NCBI GenBank assembly: GCA_916700875.1
Contig: CAKAKS010000001.1
Location: forward strand, 11,595,741-11,659,740
Length of the DNA: 64,000 bases
Source of the DNA: Sebastes aleutianus
Taxonomy: Eukaryota; Chordata; Actinopteri; Perciformes; Sebastidae
Direction: 5' to 3'
The translations under genes and the position numbers were made by a program. Positions 13,585 through 24,482 of the stretch are shown one piece after another. Position 1 is the first letter of the stretch; each line of letters begins with the position of its first letter. The notes below the pieces were generated by a model. That model saw only the letters and a list, made by a program, of their open reading frames with translations, was not told the origin of the DNA and searched no databases.

Positions 13585-13851
13585 TCAGGGCAGCGAGTCT
13601 CGCGAGAGTTCTGTACGTTTTATTGCAGATCTCAGATCAGATTTTTTTAGTTTGCAAATGACCAACCGCCAACAACGCACTTGCGTCAGACGCACATGAC
13701 GTCGTCAACGTCAAGTTCTCCAGCAGCTTCATGTGAACGGTGCGGCTGAGAAACTGTTTAAATCAATACATTTAAACAAGTACAAGATATTTGTTATGTT
13801 TATGGTTGAATTTGAAGCTACACCGAACATTTACAGTCAGTTTCGGCCGTG
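13585..13851 (+). promoter_or_regulatory. adad1: adad1 promoter and probable noncoding first exon
   Basis: A perfect TCTCGCGAGA palindrome sits at 13598-13607, a known TATA-less core promoter element. A CRE-like TGACGTCG lies at 13697-13704, and CRE-type sites are common in germ-cell promoters. There is no TATA box. A good donor (CCGTG/GTGAGT) at 13851/13852 could end a noncoding exon spliced to the acceptor at 15344, 20 nt before the ATG at 15365. An ATG at 13797 opens a short frame that would run into exon 2 out of frame. The exon boundary and start site are inferred, not seen directly. Confidence 0.55.
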
Positions 13852-13967
13852 GTGAGTTTGGCAATTCAATGTTTAGCTAGTTTACTCCCTCTGGCAACGC
13901 TAAGCTAAGGTAATGCTAACAGTTAGCTATGCTAAGCTAACCATGTAGCTAGCTTTGTTAGACAGCT

Positions 13968-14024
13968 TCAATTAAGGACTCAATTAAGGACTCAATTAAG
14001 GACTCAATTAAGGACTCAATTAAG
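13968..14024. repeat. 12-bp tandem repeat (TCAATTAAGGAC, about 4.7 copies)
   Basis: Four complete identical units from 13968 plus a partial fifth, in the presumed first intron of adad1. Confidence 0.95.
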
Positions 14025-14039
14025 GGAAAAACTGGGAAA

Positions 14040-15134
14040 TGTTGTACTTTTTACACCACTACAGTTATTTGATAACACTGGTTACTTTGAAGATGCAGTT
14101 TATTAATACAAAATTTAAATAAAATACTAAATTAGGATATATAATATTATTATGGATTAAGCCACCCTGCAGTATAAAAAGTACCTTCAGGGAATGAAAT
14201 TAGCACCTGCCACCTGCCAAATACAGGATAAATGTTGGCTGTGGCAAAAATTTCAGGTCATCTGCCACCATGGCAGTTTTCCTTATACTTGGAAAAATAA
14301 TTTTTTAAAAGCAATTCCTAAATTAAAAATGGTCAGGGATTAAGGTTACATGATCCATATTCCTACTGTCTGTTACCACTGACTCAGTGTTTACTAGGGG
14401 TGGAAGAAAATATTGAGTATTGCAATACATTGCCATTCCATTCTCAAAAACCTTGTATTGATTTCTAATTAATAGTTTATATGCAAAGATGAACTCAGTC
14501 AATACTTTATTTTATTGCAAAGAAATGTGTCTTCTGTGATAAATGATAAATGCAAAGGCAGATCCCACTGTTCTGATTGCATAAAAAAAGTTAAAAAAAA
14601 TTGACTCAGACTTTATACATATGGTGGTGTGTTCATAATACTATGACAGTTTTCCTAAATTTAAATAAAAAAATCTCAACATATCGCCTTGCTTACAGTA
14701 TTGCAATATATTGAATCGTAATCCCTGTATCATGACACGTATTGTATTGCCAGATTCTTGCCAATACACAGTCCTAGTGTTTCTAATTCTGAAGCGTTCT
14801 ACATAGATTTCAGAAGTGGCAAACAAAATAATTGTGTGGCTAGTAGAAATGTTCAGTGACCTGCCATAGTGGCACGTGAGGAAAAAAGACCCTGCCCACC
14901 TTACACGTTAATTTATCAATAATTATAATCCAGTGATATTATATTTTTCTGAAATGCATTCTGCATGATGAGCACTTTTATTTTCGGTACTTTAAGTATA
15001 TTTTGATAATACTTTTGTACTTTTATTTAAGTAAGGTTTTGAATGCATGACTTTTACTTGTAACAGAGTATTTTTACACTGTGGTATTACTACTTTTATT
15101 TAAGTCATAGATCTGAGTACTTCTTCCACCACTG
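14040..15134. mobile_element. hAT-like 'TACTTAAGTAAAAGTA' MITE copy, interrupted by a nested hAT
   Basis: Ends with CTTCTTCCACCACTG (15120-15134) and shows the family's ACTTTTACTTGTAACAGAGTA and TGCATGACTTTTACTTG segments. A different element at 14395-14776 is nested inside. The family recurs at 1.72, 2.69, 10.6 and 33.2 kb in this window. Confidence 0.7.
14395..14776. mobile_element. nested hAT MITE, copy 1
   Basis: Starts TAGGGGTGGAAGAAAATATT and ends ACACAGTCCTA. Flanks GTGTTTAC and GTGTTTCT match at 6 of 8 bases. It belongs to the same family as 33517-33820. Confidence 0.7.
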
Positions 15135-15364
15135 ATTGTTACCATATTTTTTCAATATGGAGTAATTACTTGCTAACCTTAGTGGTTATAGCTGGTCAGA
15201 CTAGTTCAGTCACAGCATGGATGACCTTGAACCTTTGGGAACCGTAGCTAATGTGTGTATGTGTGTTCATCAGTATCATTACATTTTTTAAGGTGTGGTT
15301 TCAGGTCAATCATGGAGTATAGTTTGGTTTTCTCTTCTTTTCAGTAATCGTGAGAGCTTTCAAG

Positions 15365-18300
15365 ATGATTTCAGCCCGTGGATCATTTCGAGGTTCCAGA
15401 GGAGTCTCTTTTGCACACATCCTCATGAAGAATGCACCTCCGACCTCAGGACTGACTAAATCATACGAACCACTGTCTACCTTGGATAGTCCTAGCAAAG
15501 ATGTCTTTGACCAACAAGGGAAAAGTACATTTAAACGTGGTGAGTTTCAGAATGTGATCTGCTTGAATCACCAAAACATCTATAACCAGTGATCATTTAT
15601 TATAGATGGTAATACGGTTTCTGTTGCAGGGCAGTTGACATTTAGTTTTTTGCTCTGACCAAAATGGACAAATCTATATAGTTGTATTTTTTAATCTTCT
15701 CTTTCTGCACTTTTCTTATTTCACCAACTAAGGTTATTCTGTCAAAAATCCATCTTCACCTAAAGTGCTGATTGACAAATACACACAAGGCGAGACGGAC
15801 GCCGTGTCTTTGCTCCATCAGCTTGCCCAGATTTTGCAGTTTCATTTGGAAATAAAAGAGACAATGACGACAGGTACAGTAAACCGCCTCCGCATGTCTG
15901 TGTGCATTCAAATTCACTTCAGAGACCCCTACTGTTGTTATTGGTTCGCTGAAGCCTGTTGATTGATCATACTATTTATATGTTGCCTGCGTTCAAATTC
16001 TAATCTGGGTCTTGTGATTCTTGATAACTTCTGTCATAAATGAATTCATTATTACAGTCATTTATTTTAGAACTGCATACAAACAATGCATTTTCATTAT
16101 TTGATGAGTTTGCCAATTATTTGCTTAATTAATTGTTTTGTCTACAAAATGTCACAGAATAGTGAAAAGCCCAGGCCCTTTAAGCCCAGGGAGATGTCTT
16201 CAATGTTTTCATTTTGTCCAACCAATTACACATCCACAACCAGAGCTGAGGATTTGCTTCCAAACTATTTCTTCCCTCTTGTTTTCTCAGGCAACATAAC
16301 GGGGCTTTATTTTGCCTTTTGTGTTGTGATTGATGGAGTCGAGTACAAGACTGGCATGGGAATAACAAAGAAGGCGGCTCGGCTCAAAGCGGCGCAGCTC
16401 GCTCTGCCGGACCTGCTGCCCACCTTGGAGAGTCTGAAGTCTTTCCTCCCTGAAGCATCAGGTTAGGATCTAATGCTGATCAACGTATATAATGTGTTTC
16501 TGTGGCAGACTTCAATGATTCCTCTACTGCTAGCTTGTACAATTAGTGTTGATGTTACAGTACAGGTCATTATAACGTGGTGAGCCAAAATGACACTTAA
16601 AAAGTCAATTCCTGCACACACTTATCACATATCAACAATCATAAAGTGACACAGTGCTTAAATACAAGTAAAGTTGCACTTAAAGCACTGTGTCATTTTA
16701 TGATTGTAGATATATCTTGAGAAAGGTTATCATTTCTGACAAAGAATAAATCAGGAACATGGACATTTCTTGCAGCATTTTTCAACATTGTTCACAGTGA
16801 AATCGTGAAAGAAGACAATTAGCCGAGAGGATTAAATGAGAGGATTTGGGAAAGCAAAACTAATTTCTGTAACCTTTATTTATACCGGGTAGGTTGGCTG
16901 AGAATACATGCTCTTACAACAACTCCCTGTTAACAGTTACAATGAGAAATACAATAAAGACTATATAGATGCAGACCTATCAGAATAATTCAGAATAAAC
17001 AGGACACATGCTCAATTTAAGCAGTTATAGGCAGGTAGAGGACGATTATTGAAAATGGTCAGCAATGACTGTTAAAACCTGTTTAAAAAAACTGTAACAG
17101 TAAATTGTATTATCTTGTAATGTGGCTTTCATCTTCATTCATTTCCATGCCTGTTTTTTTTCCTAGATGTCCCTCCACCACTGCCAGTGAAAGAGGAGCC
17201 CTCCATCTCTGACATACAACCTTGTAGAGCCATTCACGGTAATTCTGGATTTCTATATGACTCTCTCACTCTCTTGAATCTCCCCTCTGCAAGATGGCAA
17301 ATATTAGGACAATAGCACATTTTGTTTGTTTTGTTCGCTCTGTACTCGGTCTCTATAAAAGTGCTGACATTCAGGTGTAATTTTAGCGGTTGAGGAATTG
17401 TAACATGTTTGGATTGAGGTCAGGTGACTGACTTGTCCAGTGAAGACTGTTGGGCCTCAAAAACTCATTGGTTAGTTTGGCTGTATGTCTTGAATGATTG
17501 TGTTGGATAAAGTTGAAAGTCGGCACTCATAAACATTGTTTCATTTCAAATACTATGTTCCAAGGTATACTCAAAGAAACAAAAAATGAGTAATGTTGAA
17601 ATACTTAAGGGGAGGTATAGGGTATATTGTACAAACACATGCTACTGTAGAATAGGCATATCTCTATACTTACCTTTCCCATTCGGGGTGAGTTTAATGA
17701 GATCATTAAAGCCCAGTTTTTTTTTCTTTATTATCTTTCTTGCTGTTCAGAAAGGACGAGTTCTGTCAACCTCCAGATTCCCCACGCTGTCAGGGATCAG
17801 CTCACTAAACTGATGAACAGCCACCCAGAGTTCTCTCCCTGTGCAGGCACCACAGCAGCATTCATCATTCAGACTTGTAAGTGAACTCTCATAAAAGCTG
17901 AAGTTTATCATGGTACGATGGTTGGTTTGTAAATAAGTTGTACAACAGGTAGTTTCATCTAAAATTACTTTTGATTGTGTGGTTGAATCAGTAGATTGTA
18001 TACAATAGCAGTTGTTTTATTTGTCATTTGTGTACACAGTGTAAAGAAAAAACAAATTGGCATCTTTCAGTCAACTTAAATTAGCCTGTGAATATTTAAC
18101 TGGCTAATTTACACTTTTTGTGCAAAATAATTTTGATTTCTTTTAGGGCGTTTCACAAGCCAACATTTAGTACGATTTAATTGACCTCTGATACGGTTCA
18201 ACCCCTGGTGCATTTTGTTTGGGCGGTTGAGAACGCTGTCATCGTACTTTGGTGCAGACCAAAACAACCATTTTGGCTTGTGAAAGCACCCTTAGTAACA

Positions 18301-21300
18301 AAGGCACTTAGTAGGAAACAGTTCTAAAAAAAATTGTAATTATAGCTAGATGTTGGCTATCCACAAAAATTGCAATGCACACGCTGTGCTGATTTTTTTT
18401 TTTTTTAATCCTGTGACGCAGATTCGATTCAAGTATTTTTTCAGGTTATACAGTAGTTCATATATAGATTGTTCAAACCCTCTATGTCACTCATAAGAAA
18501 TAGGAAAAAGTACTGGTGTTTTCAGTAGTAGTATCATTTTTTTACAAAATAATCGGGAAATTTAAGATTATAATGCAATTAAATACAACCACACCACAAT
18601 CTACTACATACAAACTCCTCTCTCTCTCTTTCTAGCCAGCGGATGTGAGGTGGTCGCTCTAGGCACGGGGAACTTCAATACCAAAGAGAGTGCCTCGTCG
18701 AGTGGACGGATTGTTCACGATTCGCATGCAGTGGTAACTGCAAGGAGATCACTTATGAGGTCAGTTGCAAACATGACCCTGTTTTTACATGACATTGTTT
18801 GGTTCATGTTATACCTAGAACCAAAATGTTTCTCCTCATAATCCTGTGATGGAAGTGTTTATTGCACTGAACAGAGACAGTATTATTTTTCAATGTACGG
18901 TAATGATAATTGATGATAATTTTAAGCACAGGTTATAAAATCGTTTTTTTAAATCAAGATTAATAATACATATTGGAGAAGATTTTCCACTTTGTGTAAA
19001 CCATCTTGCAAGTAATGGAAAATACTATACTTCATAAACCCTTGAGGGGCCCCAAAAATCAAGATTGAACACCTTCAAATACTGAGAAGTTTGTAAAATG
19101 TGTTCACAAAGATGAAACATTTGTTGAATGAATACCTTTTGCCAGTGAGGTAAGTAAGTGTATATGGAAACATACTGTATGTAGACCACAGTAGCCTACA
19201 CATGTCTCTGAGAACATGTCTCAATGTGAGTGCATTTCCTCTTTGTTTTGTTAAGCAGTCCCCCAATGCTCTGAGATCACATGCCTGTTACCATTTGCTT
19301 GTCAAATGACTATCATTTCACACATAATTGATCAAAAATATACAATGATTTAACAAAACAGATGCCGTTACCGATTCATGTATCTTCCTAATAAAATTGT
19401 GCATGTTTTTATTTAGCAATGGTGTCACACCACACATGTGTTTATAGGGATATTAGTTTACATTTGATGATTTGGTTAAGTTCAGTAGGTTTAAGATTAA
19501 GGTATAATAATGTTTGGTTCACACTCTGCTGACATTTCCTCAACTGTAGTATAGATTGTTTTACTGGGTTATTCATGTGGGAAGACGCGATGACCTCTTT
19601 TCCTTTTAACAGTGTCGGTCTTCAGCACTAGACACCGTTAACTGCACATATTTCCGATGTTGCATCATAATGAGCCATTCTCATGCTATGCTGTCAGGTT
19701 TCTGTACCGGCACCTGCTGATGTTCTTCAGCAAAACGGCCAATCTGACGGAGAAGTCGATCTTCCAGCAGAACAGCAGCAGCGGCCTCCTCAGCCTGAAG
19801 AGCGGCATCACCCTCCACCTCTATGTGAACCGACTGCCAAAGGGTGCCGCCCAGATGCCTTCCAAGCTGTGAGTGTTTGATAATTGGCTTCCTCCATGTG
19901 ACAGTATCAAGGTCACGAGTAAGGGAAAGGTCATGACAACTAAATAATGGGTTACTAAATAACGTTATTACAAACCGTTGCTATGAATAACAGACCGTTG
20001 CTATGGGCGCAGCTCTCATGTCGGACACTGGCGGACCGTTTTTGTGTCAAAATATTGATTTCTTCAGTAAGTAGCTGTGTAATAAGCGGGCTTCGCGTCG
20101 GGTTGCAGCATCGCCCTGTCGGGGATTCTTTTACAACAATGACCGGCTCGCTGTACATTATCCCTTACTTATGTGGTTGTTTGTCAGCAGTTAGGTCTTT
20201 TATAACAGCCACAAAAAATTGCCAATTCTGGGTAAAGTAGCATGTACAATGTGTCTATTAGTGCAATGATTTCAAATGCTTTTCCTCAGCTCTGTGCTCT
20301 TTCCTCAGGTGCCTGAAACCGCTCTCCATTTCGGCATGGCAAGTCAACAATGAGATCAGCCTACACCTGTCAGTGGAGGGAAAGGTGTTTTACTGTTACT
20401 TTCTCTCATGTAGGAGATGTTGCCTTTATGATATATGCAACAAAAGTTAAGTTGTGTATTTCTAAATGCATCATGGAGTTATAATATAAATGGCATTGCA
20501 ACTGTTACCTGCACTATCGCTGCATAACTACAAATCGATTTGTTTCTTTTAAAGGTGTTCTCAGTTTTCTCGTCAGCCTTTGATCACTCTGCCTCCAAGG
20601 TGGTAAGCATGTCCGCCACAGACAAGCTCACTCAGTGGCAGGTGCTGGGGTACCAGGGAGCCTTGCTCAGCCACTTCATTGAGCCCATCTATGTCCAAAG
20701 CATCCTCATAGGTAAGTTAATAAGTCGAGTCATGCTTCTTAGACCAGTATTATCAGGGTTTTTCCTACAAAGGGAATTTAAAGCCCACCCTATTCCAATT
20801 TTGTGCTACCTTTTCCAAATCCTGACCATGTTGGCAATAATAAAGTCTGTAATAAGAGCATTGCCTTAAATGCATCACCACTAAGTGCAAATGCAACAGC
20901 AGAATCACTTCAGGGGTGGTGTAAGGTGCTGGTAACCTGATTTGAAGAGAGTTGCAGTTTCCCAGTTTTTGTTTTTTTAAAGAAGGAAGGCAGGAAGCAG
21001 GGAAAGCTTTCTGTAAAAGAAGCATGACACCAGTGTTATACAAGCATTTGAAAGTAGCTGACACCGAGACAAGCTAACAGACAGCCTAACGTTTTCTCAA
21101 GGAAACCCTCAATCTAAATATAGGCCCTTAGATACTACTGCATGGCTGATGTTTGCTGCCATTAGATTTTAAGCTGCTTGCTCATGCATTTATGACACAA
21201 CTAGAAAAACAAATTCCCCAACTTTAAAATTCTCTGTTTGATAAAAAAACATTAGAACTGGTGTGAAAACATCCTACTCAAGTTTCAAAGTCATTTTTTT

Positions 21301-24300
21301 TACAAAAAACAATAGTGTTTGATATGATTTTCCATGTGACTCTTCTCCTATTTTCATAATCATAATTGCTGTATGACCCACATAAGCTGAAAGAGGGGGA
21401 AACTCCAAAATTAGTTGTATTGGATATGTGTGTGGAAATGTAGCAAAGAACACCTACATGATTGATGAATTAAATTGTTACTGTGGTCGAGTGCACTACT
21501 AGGTGACACGATTAGGTCAGTTTCAGACACACACACACTCACACACACTCACACACACGCACACGCACACCCACACACACACTAAAAGCTTTCAAAAAGA
21601 GTACAAAATTACAAACTGACTGCTGGATTTTATAGTTTAACATTCTCTGTCTGACAAATACAGGTACCTGCCATTCTTTGAACAATTGAAACCTTACATC
21701 GCCTGACTAACTACACTAACGTCACACCTGGCCTACTTAGAACCCTTTCTTTGTTTCCACAATCACCTTCGATACAGATACAAAAATATTACACAATCTT
21801 CTTATTTAACAGTTTGGTTGAATGAGGAATGAGTGAGTTCTGCAACCTGTTCAAAAGTCAGATGTAATGCCACATAGACCCTGTTTACACTTGGTTTTAA
21901 ACTGCATCTAAATACAAGTCCACCTCGGTGGTCTGGGACACATTTGATCACATATCTTTCGTGGTGTAAATGCTAATGCATCCTGTTGCGTCCCTGACAA
22001 GGACGTAACAGGAAAATACGTCATCAAAGCTGCAGCTCTCCTTTTGTTCCTCCTTTTTCTCATCTCCAGTTGCTTCTAAAATCTTGTAAGCTGGCTTTGT
22101 CTGCGACATCTGAAGATTTTGAAACGCCCATAGAGATATATTACGAGTGCGTCAAACATCTTGGGCAACCCAGTCTGTATTTTATTGATTTCTTCTTCTT
22201 TTAATTTCCGGGAATAGGCAAGGGATGTTCATTGCTGCCTCCCGCCAATTAAAAACGACAACGCATTTGGTCTTTGCAAACGGAAATGATCTACGTGTTT
22301 ATTTGTACATAGAGCGGGGATGTGATATCTGATCACAAGTCGTCACTCTGGACGCATGTAGAGATGCATCCTCCCACACGCGTACACGTTCTGTTTATAC
22401 TGTCTGCTTGGAGGATGTGCTCCAGACATGAGCTGTAAATTGCTGCGCTTCCATTTGTAGCGAATTGGCGATGCATGTGTCCGCGTGTACACCCTCTGAT
22501 GATGACATTTACGTCACACAGACCATAGTATAACCAAGGCTTTAGAGCTGTCCACTTGTGATCGGATCACCCAAGACGCATGTTAATGCCAGGTGTAAAC
22601 AGGGACATAGAGTCAATATTCCACAATCCCCAAGTTGTAGAAAGACAATCAAGTTTATCAAGTATAACTGTACATACTGTAGGCATTTGCTACAAGATAT
22701 TCATTTTTAAAATCTTAAATCTTATAGGGGACATTGGCTGCAGTGATGTCCATGGCATGAAAATCTCTGTGAGCCAGCGCGTGGAGGGAATCACCTCCCA
22801 GCTGCCCATGTTCTACTGCATGATGAGGCCTCACATCAGCCTGGTTCCTTCTGTGGCTACCAACAGCACCGACGGATGCCAGTTGACCTACGGTATCAAC
22901 TGGAGCGAAGGAGACAGCTCCCTGGAGGTGGTGGATGGCCTGAAGGGCAAGACCCTAGAGGAGTAAGGATGACTATATAGGAAGTTGGCAGTAGGGTATC
23001 ATATGTTGCCGCCAAATTTAGCATGAAGCTATTCTGTCAGTCATATTTGCTGGCAACTAGTGTATGTTTGGTGGTGGTTTTTCCATTCTCAAATTGTTGA
23101 GATTGGATTGCAATTTATTTAAAATTCAAAAGTCACTTCAGAGTTTACTGTCGATCACAGCAAAAGGGGCCGTTTACATGCCGCCTCAAGTCAAAACAAA
23201 GATAAATGCATTTCCAGCACGTAAATGCCTCACAATAACGGTTTTGGAAAGTAACCTTTCAACCGGCTGTTGACGTTTTTTTACGGAAAGGGTGAAGCAA
23301 GTAAAGTCCGTGGGACAGATCATAGAGCTCTGGGTAGCCCTGCACTAAAGTGATTAACTTCTCCTCATTATATTTACCCTACCATAGACTGTTAATTATG
23401 GAAATATGAAAATATATCTGCAGGCTGTGATTGGTTGTTCTTTGTCACCTGACATGTGGTGCGACACTGCAGCGTTCCAAAGGTTGAACTATTTTTATCT
23501 TGGGCCGCAGCCGTTGCGCCCTGAAAAAATAGATGCTTAGGAATGCTTGCGGGCCGCGATGGTGTCACTCCCGCGTTGAGCGCGTCTGCCGCGCGTCTAC
23601 ATTGACAACAATGGATTTGAGGGAGCAAAAAACGCGACATGTGGCCCCTAATTAATGAGAAATAACAAATGGTAAATTCATAAGTGGATTAATTTCAAGG
23701 TTGAAACAATGCAGCCTGGAAATCTAATTGTGAAGTTACCAGCTGTGAGAATTTCAACTGTAGCCAGTGTTCTTCGGCTCGACAAGTTCTCCTGTCAATC
23801 GGCGTTTTTACTTGCTCCCAATTTTACTGCTATTTTGCATGCTTTGTCTGTGATGCTCTGCAAAGCTTTTTTTTTACACTGATTCTCTTGTTGTAGATCT
23901 CCCTTTAAGAGTGGCCCTGCTCTTGCGAGCCGTCTGTGCAAAGCAGCGATGCTGCACCGCTTCAAGTTGGTGGCCAAAGAGGCCCAGAGGCAGGACCTGC
24001 TGGCCACAAGCTCCTACAGAGAAGCCAAGGTAACGTCAACAGTTCCTCCCCACACCTCTGTGTAATGTTTACCAAAATAACACTTGAATTACAGCATTAA
24101 CACACTGACATTCACTCTATTTGTAATCAAAAGTAGACTCTGTATTTTGAAATTAATCAACACACTTACATACGGTAATTACCAGTTTTCAGTTTGCAAA
24201 CACACAAATTATTTTGTCTGCTCCCGGCATACAGCTCACGCCTAACTTCACTTCATCATTTCATATTTAAAATAGATTTTGTGAAGACCATTTCATATTT

Positions 24301-24477
24301 GCATTAGAAAAGTTCTTCGTAAGAATTATTCGTATTACTTCTATTGTTATTTTGTCACTGAAGAGGATGGCGAAGCCGTACCAGGAGGCCAAGAACGTGC
24401 TGAGGGCGTACCTGTTGCAGCAGGGCTTTGGTTCCTGGCTGGTGAAGGTTTCTGTTAGTGATAAATTCAGCATGTGA
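15365..24477 (+). CDS. adad1: adad1: adenosine deaminase domain-containing protein 1 (testis dsRNA-binding pseudo-deaminase), 12 coding exons
   Basis: Coding exons are 15365-15539, 15733-15873, 16291-16461, 17167-17238, 17751-17876, 18636-18759, 19698-19868, 20309-20384, 20555-20711, 22728-22962, 23897-24029 and 24364-24477. All junctions are GT-AG, phases match throughout, and the 1,695 nt give 564 aa plus stop. The N-terminus has the family motif SFAHILMKN (residues about 19-27). A double-stranded RNA-binding domain spans about 82-148 (YFAFCVVIDG, then KKAARLKAAQLAL). An ADAR-type deaminase domain spans about 229-560 and ends GSWLVK...FSM. ADAR active-site positions are altered: the HAE motif reads HAV (259-261), PCG reads PKG (Lys318) and the last zinc Cys is Ala373. 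It should therefore bind RNA but not deaminate. From memory these changes and the length (mammals about 576 aa) match mammalian ADAD1, a germ-cell protein needed for spermatogenesis. The start is the first in-frame ATG after the 15344 acceptor. It lies tail-to-tail with il2, as in mammals. Confidence 0.95.
16861..17060. repeat. interspersed repeat in adad1 intron 4
   Basis: ACCTTTATTTATACCGGGTA then GAGAATACATGCTC, a repeated teleost phrase. Class not assigned. Confidence 0.45.
18146..18291. mobile_element. Harbinger-like MITE in adad1 intron 7
   Basis: 146 bp with inverted ends (GGGCGTTTCACAAGCC and GGCTTGTGAAAGCACCC) flanked by TTA on both sides (18143-18145, 18292-18294). The 3-bp TTA duplication and the termini fit PIF/Harbinger nonautonomous elements. 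Confidence 0.8.
21530..21582. repeat. (AC)n microsatellite in adad1 intron 10
   Basis: Interrupted CACA run. Confidence 0.9.
21879..22604. mobile_element. DNA-transposon MITE in adad1 intron 10
   Basis: Terminal inverted repeats CCCTGTTTACACTTGG and CCAGGTGTAAACAGGG (one mismatch) are flanked by ACATAGA on both sides. It is related at its ends to 55,346-55,727. It lies about 120 bp upstream of adad1 exon 11. Confidence 0.8.
23165..23649. mobile_element. probable MITE in adad1 intron 11
   Basis: The left end AGGGGCCGTTTACATG pairs imperfectly with the right end CATGTGGCCCCT. The interior has no coding frame. The target duplication is unclear. Confidence 0.5.
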
Positions 24478-24482
24478 ATAAA
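24477..24482 (+). terminator. adad1 candidate poly(A) signal overlapping the stop codon
   Basis: AATAAA begins at the last A of the TGA stop codon (24475-24477). If used, it gives an almost absent 3' UTR. Further AATAAA runs occur near 25,180 and 25,502, so alternative longer 3' ends are possible. Confidence 0.4.

Noticed and set aside
22580..22966. 128-aa frame read as its own gene
   Set aside because: Only the part from 22728 is real; it is adad1 exon 11 with intron sequence read through on the left.
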